From: DASQMT01 sp963835735
GTDB taxonomy: Bacteria > Actinomycetota > Thermoleophilia > Solirubrobacterales > Solirubrobacteraceae
Reading direction: 5' to 3'
Assembly (NCBI GenBank): GCA_963835735.1
Contig: CAWIGP010000002.1
Coordinates: 1,426,001-1,490,000, forward strand
DNA: 64,000 nucleotides
The translations under genes and the position numbers were made by a program. A model generated the notes under the pieces. That model ran no database searches. It had not been told where the DNA came from and saw nothing but the letters and a program-made list of their open reading frames with translations. Shown one piece after another: positions 58,827 to 64,000 of this stretch; within the stretch, counting starts at the first letter, position 1; each line of letters begins with the position of its first letter.

Positions 58827-60002
58827 TTGAGCGTCCTGCCTCCCTGGGCCGCCTGGAATCCGGCGGCCGCCATGGCGCCGTGGACGGTCGGTCTCGAGGA
58901 AGAGGTCATGTTGCTCGACCCGCGCGACTGGTCGCTGGCGTCGCGCGTCGACGACGTGCTGCCGGAGCTGTCGCGCTGGGTGGCCGACCGGGCATCGGCC
59001 GAGACGCACGGCTCGGCGCTAGAGCTGGCCAGCCGGGCGCACGCCACGCCGGGCGGCGCGGCGAGGGAGCTGGCGCGGCTGCGCGCCGGGCTCGCCGCCG
59101 AGCTCGCCCCGCTCGGGCTGCGCGCCGCGGTCGCCGGGACGCACCCGTTCGCGCAGTGGAGCGAGATCCAGGTCTCGGCCGGCGCGCGCTACCAGTCGAT
59201 CTACGACTCGATGCGCGAGCTGGCTCGGCGCGAGCCCACCTTCGCGTTGCACGTGCACGTCGCGGTGCCGGACGCCGAGGCGGCCGTGCGCGCGCTGCGC
59301 GGGTTGCGCGCGCACGTCCCGCTGCTGCTCGCGCTGTCGGCGAACTCGCCGTTCTGGCAGGGCCGCGACACCGGGCTTGCCTCGGCGCGCACTCCGGTGT
59401 TCGGCGTGTTCCCGCGCGTCGGCATCCCGCGGCCGTTCGCGAGCTACGCCGAGTACGTCGAGGCGGTCGACCTGCTGCTGCGCGCCGAGGCGTTCCCCGA
59501 GCCGACGTTCCTGTGGTGGGACGTGCGCCTGCAGCCGCGCTTCGGGACGATCGAGGTGCGGGTGATGGACGCGCAGACGCGCGCGGGCGACAACGCCGCG
59601 CTCGCCGCGCTGGTGCAGTGCATCGTGCGGCTGGAGGCGACCGAGGGCTATGTGGCGGAGGAATACGCCCGCTTCCACGAGGTGCTCGACGAGAATCGCT
59701 TCCTCGCGACGCGTGACGGGATGCGGGCGGAGTTCATCGATCCCGAGGCCGAGACGCGGCGGCCGGCCCGGGACATCCTGGACGAGCTGTTGTCCGCGTG
59801 CGCGCCGCACGCGGTCGAGCTGGGCTGCGAGTCTGAGCTTGCGGCAGTGGTCGCGCTGGCGGCCGAGCCGGGCGATCAGCGCCAGCGGATGCTGGCGGGC
59901 GTCGCACAGGGCGACCCGGTCGGGCCGGCCCTCGGGATGCTCGTATCGGCGCTCGCCGACGATTTCACGGCCGGCCTGCCACAGCCCGCCCTGCTGGCCT
60001 GA
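58827..60002 (+). CDS. GCS2-type carboxylate-amine ligase (YbdK/EgtA-like)
   Basis: 391 residues from TTG 58827; ATG 58872 is an alternative. GLEEEVMLLDPRDWSLA, THGSALELASRAHATPGG, HVHVAVPDAEAAVRALR, PRPFASYAEYVEAVDLLL, and RVMDAQTRAGDN are the GCS2 signatures. Glutamate-cysteine ligase or related ATP-grasp-like ligation. No thiol-synthesis partner in the window. An 11-codon ORF (58795-58830) ends at TTGA; removing one CG there would extend the protein N-terminally, so the start is not certain. Confidence 0.84.
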   Translation: MSVLPPWAAWNPAAAMAPWTVGLEEEVMLLDPRDWSLASRVDDVLPELSRWVADRASAETHGSALELASRAHATPGGAARELARLRAGLAAELAPLGLRAAVAGTHPFAQWSEIQVSAGARYQSIYDSMRELARREPTFALHVHVAVPDAEAAVRALRGLRAHVPLLLALSANSPFWQGRDTGLASARTPVFGVFPRVGIPRPFASYAEYVEAVDLLLRAEAFPEPTFLWWDVRLQPRFGTIEVRVMDAQTRAGDNAALAALVQCIVRLEATEGYVAEEYARFHEVLDENRFLATRDGMRAEFIDPEAETRRPARDILDELLSACAPHAVELGCESELAAVVALAAEPGDQRQRMLAGVAQGDPVGPALGMLVSALADDFTAGLPQPALLA

Positions 60003-60012
60003 CCCTTCCGGG

Positions 60013-60388
60013 TCAGCGCGTCTGCGCCACGGCCCGCCGCGCCTCGATCTCGTGCGGGTTGCGCGCGTAGCCGCGCCGGAGGTACGAGATCCACATCCGC
60101 GCGCGGTGGTCCTGGTCCTGCCAGACGTGGCAGAGCTCGTGCGTCACGAGATCGTCGGAGGCCTCGGCGACTGGGCGCTTGAGCAGGATCAGGTGGGCCA
60201 TGTTGTATCCGGAGAAGCGCTTGAACCACGGCAGGCGGAAGAGCCATGGGACGTGCAGGATGCGCGTCTTCGTCGTGTCGAGCGGCACGCGGGTAGAGAT
60301 CGAGCCGCTCGAGCCGCGCGGCGGCCCGCGCGAGCGCGGCGAGCTCGGCGGAGCCGCGGCCGCGCCGCCCGAGCAGCCCGCGACTCAT
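60013..60388 (-). CDS. Small HExxH zinc-peptidase-like protein, probably frameshifted near its start
   Basis: The clear frame (60288-60013, 91 residues) has VTHELCHVWQDQDH, the HExxH-type zinc site, and RMWISYLRRGYARNPHEIEA. Upstream, ATG 60386-60388 opens MSRGLLGRRGRG...ERLDLYPR in another frame that would flow into VPLDTTKTRILHVPWLFRLP if a CG were added at CCGCG(CG)TG (about 60287-60292). The combined product would be about 126 residues. Function unknown. Confidence 0.62.
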
Positions 60389-60401
60389 CGCACCAGCGTC
60401 G

Positions 60402-60485
60402 AGAGCCGGCGCCGGCCCTCGTCGTCGGCCCGCCGCGCAGCTCATCCCACCAGGGCGGCGAGCCGGCGCCGGCCCTCGTCGTCGA
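60402..60485 (-). repeat. Partial tandem duplication of the AAA+ gene 3' end
   Basis: The segment encoding GRRRL near the AAA+ C-terminus occurs twice (GCCGGCGCCGGCCCTCGTCG at about 60407 and 60465). The second copy downstream reads DEGRRRLSTLVR-stop, ending exactly at the ATGA of the next gene. Confidence 0.6.
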
Positions 60486-62589
60486 GCCCGATCAGCAGCG
60501 GGGCGACGTGCGCGGTGAGCGCCTCGTGGGCGAGCGTGCGCTCGTCGGTGGGCTCGGCCGCATTGCGGGCGGCGGCGAAGCGCGCGGCCGCGACGAACGC
60601 GCCGGCGCCGACGCGGCCGAGCTCGCGCGCGGCGAGTAGGCGCTTGACCGCGGCGGCTGCGACCGGGTCCCCGCCGGCGGCGGCATCGATCGCGGCGTAC
60701 AGGTCCGCCTCGGCCGGCGGCGGCACGCGGACGTGCGCAAAGCGGCGGACGAGCGGGGGCGAGCCGCTGAGGCCGGCGGTCGCGGTCGCCACGATGCGCC
60801 AGTCGGCGGGTGGCTCGGCCTCCCCGTCGGGCAGGGTGACCGGGACGCCGGCGAGGAACGACGACAGGTCGCCGAGCGCGCGATCCAGCTGCGCGCGGTC
60901 CAGCTCGTCGACGATCAGCCAGCGCCCGCGCTCCGCCGCGTCGGCGACGATCCCGCGCTGCCACTCCTCGTCACCGGGGCGCCCGACCGTGTCGCGCGCC
61001 GACCACCGCTGGCCGGCGGTGACGACCGTCGCCCCCTCCGTCCTGCCCGCCCGGGCCGCTGCCTTGGCGATCGCGAGCGCGAGCCGCGTCTTGCCGCTGC
61101 CCGGCGGTCCGAGCAGCACGACGTGCCCGCCGGCGAGCGCCGCAGCGACGGCGGCGTAGAGACCCGGCGGCATCCGCAGCCCGAGCTCCTCGGCGGCGCC
61201 GCGGATCGCTGCCGCCGAGACGAGCGTTGCCTCGTCGGGTCGGGGCGAGGCGACGGTGGCCGCAGCCGCGGCGGCGGCCAGCCGATCGGCGCCGGGCGGC
61301 GCAGCCGGTGGTGGCGCAGCCGGCGGCGGCTCGACTCGCGGCGGCATGACTGGCGCTGCAGCGGCAGGCGGCGGACCACCCGGCGGCTCAACCCGCGCCC
61401 CCTCCGCGGGGGGCGGACCACCCGGCGGCTCAACCCGCGCCCCCTCCACGGGCGGCAGACCACCCGGCGGCTCAACCCGCGCCGCCTCCACGGGCGGCGC
61501 GCCGGCAGCGGGCGCACCAGGCGGCGGCGCGGCAGGTGGCCGCGCGGCAGCTGGCGCCGCGGCAGGTGGCGGCGCGGCAGGTGGCGGCTCCACCGGCGCC
61601 GCCCCGCTGGGCGCGGCAGGTGTCGCCGGCGGGCGCTCGTGGTCGTCAGGGATCGCACGGTACGCGCGAGTGCCGTCATCCGGCGCCGCGACATCCCACA
61701 CGTCCGGCGGCGGCGTCGGCGGACCAGCAGCCGGCGGCGCGACCGCAGGCATCGCGCTCGACGCCGGAGGCGCAGCGGCCGGCGACGGCCCGGCGCCCGG
61801 GCCGACGTCCTCGTACTCGTCCTCGTTGACCGCCGGCTCGGCAACGGCCGCCGGCTCCACAGCGGGCGCCGGCTCCACAGCGGCCGCCGGCTCCGCAGCT
61901 GCCGCCGGCTCGGCAGCGACGGATGCCATCTCCGCCTGCCCTTCGCGGATCGCCGCGTCCAGCCCGCCGGGGTTGAGCTGCCCCACGAGATCCCTGAGCG
62001 AAGCGTGGATCGGCAGCGTCAACTCGTCGCGCGTCTGCTGCCCGGTCGGCGTCAGCCGCCGGTCGGCGTCGATCAGCTCGAGGTCGCGCAGGAACGTCCC
62101 GTAGCGGTCGCCCTGCGACGCGAACGTGTTCTCGTTGTCCCAGCCCGCACGCCCGAGGTGCGAGATCGCCCGGCCGAAGTCGAGCGTCGACGGGTGGAAG
62201 TCGGGCGGGTTCGACGCGCACAGGCTCAGCGCCACCGCGGCGCCGTGGTAGATCGAGTCGGACATGTGGCGCTCGCGCAGCAGGCGCCGCAGCCACTCGG
62301 CCTGCGCCGGCGCGACGTCGAACGGCCGCTCGGCGTCCGCCGCGCGGACGTAGCGCTTGCCCATGTCGGTCAGTTCGACCGTGCCGCGGTCCTCGTTCAT
62401 CAAACCGGCGGAGCGGGCGAACGACACGAATTGCCGCGTCCGCCCCAGCGCGTTCTCGAGCCCGGGGGGGAACAGCTCCTCGACCGTGAACTCGGTGACG
62501 AACTCGTCGAGCCGGATGCGCTCGCGCTCGCTGACCGCGCGCAGCAGGCCGTGCGCGTCGCCGAGGCGGGAGGCGGGGATGGGACGCAT
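60442..62589 (-). CDS. AAA+ ATPase with long Pro-rich linker (MoxR/McrB-like)
   Basis: 715 residues. N-terminal winged-helix-like region of about 200 residues (FVTEFTVEELFPPGLENALG, YGTFLRDLELIDADRRLTP), then about 270 residues of Pro/Ala linker containing three ARVEPPGGxPPxEG repeats, and a C-terminal AAA+ module: LLGPPGSGKTRLAL Walker A, GRWLIVDELDRAQLDRALG Walker B, and sensor ATATAGLSGSPPLVRRF. Linker positions 61365-61500. ATG 62589 is 6 nt after TACGGT. Confidence 0.8.
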   Translation of the reverse strand: MRPIPASRLGDAHGLLRAVSERERIRLDEFVTEFTVEELFPPGLENALGRTRQFVSFARSAGLMNEDRGTVELTDMGKRYVRAADAERPFDVAPAQAEWLRRLLRERHMSDSIYHGAAVALSLCASNPPDFHPSTLDFGRAISHLGRAGWDNENTFASQGDRYGTFLRDLELIDADRRLTPTGQQTRDELTLPIHASLRDLVGQLNPGGLDAAIREGQAEMASVAAEPAAAAEPAAAVEPAPAVEPAAVAEPAVNEDEYEDVGPGAGPSPAAAPPASSAMPAVAPPAAGPPTPPPDVWDVAAPDDGTRAYRAIPDDHERPPATPAAPSGAAPVEPPPAAPPPAAAPAAARPPAAPPPGAPAAGAPPVEAARVEPPGGLPPVEGARVEPPGGPPPAEGARVEPPGGPPPAAAAPVMPPRVEPPPAAPPPAAPPGADRLAAAAAAATVASPRPDEATLVSAAAIRGAAEELGLRMPPGLYAAVAAALAGGHVVLLGPPGSGKTRLALAIAKAAARAGRTEGATVVTAGQRWSARDTVGRPGDEEWQRGIVADAAERGRWLIVDELDRAQLDRALGDLSSFLAGVPVTLPDGEAEPPADWRIVATATAGLSGSPPLVRRFAHVRVPPPAEADLYAAIDAAAGGDPVAAAAVKRLLAARELGRVGAGAFVAAARFAAARNAAEPTDERTLAHEALTAHVAPLLIGLDDEGRRRLAALVG
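61365..61500 (-). repeat. 45-bp tandem repeats in the AAA+ linker
   Basis: Three near-identical 45-bp units with the core CACCCGGCGGCTCAACCCGC, encoding ARVEPPGGxPPxEG; a fourth, degenerate unit (VEAARVEPPGG) adjoins. Confidence 0.85.
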
Positions 62590-62633
62590 GCGGGCACCGT
62601 ACCCCCGCGCGGGGCGCGCGGTCCAGCGCCGGA

Positions 62634-62897
62634 TCAGGCGGCGAGCGCGTACTCGACCGGCGCGTCGCCGCAGGCGAGCGCGAGCGCCTCGGACGCCGTG
62701 AGGCGCTGCACCACCTCGCCGTCGGGGCAGCGCAGCTCGGCCCAGACCTCACCCAGCAGGTCATCGACCTCGAAGTGGAGCTCGAGGTCCGACTCGAACA
62801 GCTCCCGAGCCCGCTCCCACGCAAGACCGATCTGCTGCAGGACCTCAGGCGGCGGCCCGCCGGGCAGATCGTGGATTGTCGCGAGGAAGCGGGACAC
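62634..62897 (-). CDS. Small conserved hypothetical protein (87 residues)
   Basis: Soluble, no signal peptide or Cys pair of note: SRFLATIHDLPGGPPPEVLQQ, WERARELFESDLELHFEVDD, LRCPDGEVVQRLTASEALAL. The Val/Glu-alternating middle suggests a beta-sheet. No family known to me. ATG near 62895. It lies upstream of the AAA+ gene on the same strand, separated by 44 nt from its start. Confidence 0.65.
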   Translation of the reverse strand: MSRFLATIHDLPGGPPPEVLQQIGLAWERARELFESDLELHFEVDDLLGEVWAELRCPDGEVVQRLTASEALALACGDAPVEYALAA

Positions 62898-62995
62898 GGG
62901 GGAGTCCTTTCAGGAGGCGGAGGGACGCTGCACCAACTTCATCGGCGTCGCGTGGCGAACGGCGATGGGGTGCGCACCCCAAGCCGTGCTGAGAG

Positions 62996-63694
62996 CTAAA
63001 GACCCGGCGGGTGGCGGGCGACGAAGCCCGCCGTGGAGCGCATCTCGTTCTGCCAGCGGGAGCCGCTCTCGCGCGCGCCCGACGTGTCGAACCTGATTCC
63101 GGCGACGACCATCCAGACGTGACCCTCGTGCGAGTAGATCGTGACCCACTTGCCGGGCCCGGACTCGCCCCACGACATCAGCGGCCCCGACGCGAGCGGC
63201 GCCTCGAGATAGCCGGCGGCGGCGAGCACGAACGACACCGAGCCCGAACAGTCGTAGCCCTTGTCGATCCACTTGCCGTGGCCGCCGCCCCACAGGTATG
63301 GCGAGCGGGCGATCACGTTGCCGGCCTCGATCATCTGCCGCACGGCCTCGGGCGCCTCGAGCGGCGGCAGCGCGATGCCGTTCGGCAGCGCAGTCGCCTC
63401 GTGGATCCCGTCGCCGGCGGTCGAGGGCCGCGAGAGGTGCTTCGACGGTGACGCCGCGCTCTTCGGCTTCGGAGCATCGGTCGGCGGCGCCTGCTCGACG
63501 GGCTCCTGCTCGACCTGCGGCTCCGTCGCGCCCGCGACGGGCTCGACGACCTTGGCCTCGTGATCGGACGGAAGCGGCGGCAGGTCGGTCTGCGGGCGCT
63601 CCGCCTGCACGGCGGCGACCCGCTCGGGCGGCGCGTCGCCGCACCCTGCCAGGGCGCATGCCAGCACCGCACCGATCAGCGCCGCCCGTCGCAT
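62996..63694 (-). CDS. NlpC/P60-like lipoprotein
   Basis: 232 residues from ATG 63692-63694. Lipobox LACALAGC within the first 20 residues; an acidic Pro/Glu/Val linker; then YLWGGGHGKWIDKGYDCSGS (nucleophile Cys) and EGHVWMVVAGIRFDTSG with His. Close relative of the secreted NlpC protein at 40212-40991, but lipid-anchored, without a PG-binding domain and without a riboswitch. Probable wall hydrolase or amidase-like enzyme. Confidence 0.86.
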   Translation of the reverse strand: MRRAALIGAVLACALAGCGDAPPERVAAVQAERPQTDLPPLPSDHEAKVVEPVAGATEPQVEQEPVEQAPPTDAPKPKSAASPSKHLSRPSTAGDGIHEATALPNGIALPPLEAPEAVRQMIEAGNVIARSPYLWGGGHGKWIDKGYDCSGSVSFVLAAAGYLEAPLASGPLMSWGESGPGKWVTIYSHEGHVWMVVAGIRFDTSGARESGSRWQNEMRSTAGFVARHPPGL

Positions 63695-63754
63695 CTCCCC
63701 CAGTATGGCGTGCACCTCTCACGACATCGGCGCGCGGCGCGCCCGGCTTGAGGT

Positions 63755-64000
63755 CTACGAAGAGACGCCGGCGGGGGCGACCGCCGCGAGCGCCTGGCGC
63801 AGGTCCTCGACGAGGTCGACCGCAGCCTCGATCCCGCAGCTCAGGCGCACGAGGTCCGGCGGCACCGCGGCGGCAGAGCCCTCGACCGATTGGTGCGTCA
63901 TCGCCTGGGGTACCTCGACCAGCGACTCCACCCCGCCGAGCGACTCGGCGAGCGCGAACAACTTGGTGTGCGCGACGAGCTCGACCGCCCGCGGATGGCG
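63755..64000 (-). CDS. Cystathionine gamma-synthase/lyase-like PLP enzyme, 5' cut by window edge
   Basis: Only the C-terminal 81 codons are inside the window. LFALAESLGGVESLVEVPQA, MTHQSVEGSAAAVPP and LVRLSCGIEAAVDLVEDLRQ are the conserved C-terminal signature of the Cys/Met metabolism PLP family. The residue following HQSVEGSA replaces the common ERaaaGI pattern. Which reaction (synthase, beta-lyase or gamma-lyase) cannot be told from this part. Confidence 0.88.
   Translation of the reverse strand, partial: RHPRAVELVAHTKLFALAESLGGVESLVEVPQAMTHQSVEGSAAAVPPDLVRLSCGIEAAVDLVEDLRQALAAVAPAGVSS

Noticed and set aside
58795..58830. 11-codon upstream ORF ending at the ligand gene TTG
   Set aside because: Its ATG is only 1 nt from a TACTTT box and may not be transcribed; more likely part of a longer N-terminus or chance.
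61365..61500. CRISPR-like array
   Set aside because: The 45-bp repeats are contiguous, have no spacers and are in frame within a coding linker.

Overview
The window is a GC-rich (about 70% or more by eye), gene-dense bacterial chromosome segment with no tRNA, rRNA, CRISPR array, transposase or phage genes. The gene content suggests a high-GC actinobacterium, with Thermoleophilia/Solirubrobacterales as the best guess: a primary sigma factor with long conserved regions, two c-di-AMP (ydaO-type) riboswitches in front of cell-wall hydrolase genes, GlpX-type FBPase, a Pro/Ala-rich membrane Ser/Thr kinase and many TANNNT boxes sitting 6-10 nt before start codons. The taxonomic call is inference from gene families.

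Layout. 0-4.6 kb: the 3' part of a very large mosaic peptidoglycan hydrolase containing a near-identical 1251-bp tandem duplication. 4.6-9.4 kb: a Ser/Thr kinase with an extracellular domain (split by a frameshift), a LuxR-type response regulator and an ArsA-like ATPase. 9.4-18.5 kb: cytochrome c and YtkA/FixH-like membrane proteins, a HIRAN protein, two HxlR regulators flanking an HtrA protease, AIM24, PilT, and a TetR-SDR-SMR unit with an operator. 18.5-22.7 kb: ornithine cyclodeaminase-like protein, an arginase-family gene (frameshifted), a GT9-like glycosyltransferase and the primary sigma factor. 22.9-26.5 kb: a basic protein, an RlpA-like protein under a c-di-AMP riboswitch, and GlpX. 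26.5-30.1 kb: four overlapping genes (LLM oxidoreductase, Tag glycosylase, RibD-like reductase, PLP decarboxylase) followed by a palindromic repeat element. 30.4-37 kb: SDR, Lon, a luciferase-like small protein, an ABC exporter, a repeat-containing secreted protein, SDR. 37-41.2 kb: fructosamine kinase-like protein, LMW phosphatase, DAHP synthase, a membrane zincin and an NlpC/P60 hydrolase under a second c-di-AMP riboswitch. 41.2-47.1 kb: rhodanese, a heavily frameshifted sugar dehydrogenase, a UDP-galactopyranose-mutase-like flavoprotein and an OmpR/EnvZ-type two-component pair. 47-52.3 kb: two membrane glycosyltransferases, an unknown protein, and an ECF sigma/anti-sigma pair followed by a second palindromic element. 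52.5-58.1 kb: a MacAB-type efflux operon with its lipoprotein and two-component system, carrying eight frameshifts. 58.2-64 kb: GCS2-type carboxylate-amine ligase, a small HExxH protein, a Pro-rich AAA+ ATPase, an NlpC/P60 lipoprotein and the 3' end of a cystathionine gamma-synthase-like gene.

How the parts fit. Cell-envelope maintenance is the main theme: three NlpC/P60 proteins, an RlpA-like barrel protein, c-di-AMP control of two of these genes, membrane glycosyltransferases and a PASTA-free Ser/Thr kinase. Many genes are joined by ATGA/GTGA overlaps, so short translationally coupled operons are the rule.

A caution for users: about 11 genes are interrupted by single frame changes without stop codons inside the conserved stretches. 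Most of them can be repaired by adding one CG/GC dinucleotide at a CGCG- or GCGC-like site. This looks like a systematic sequence or assembly error rather than true gene decay, but reads are needed to decide.
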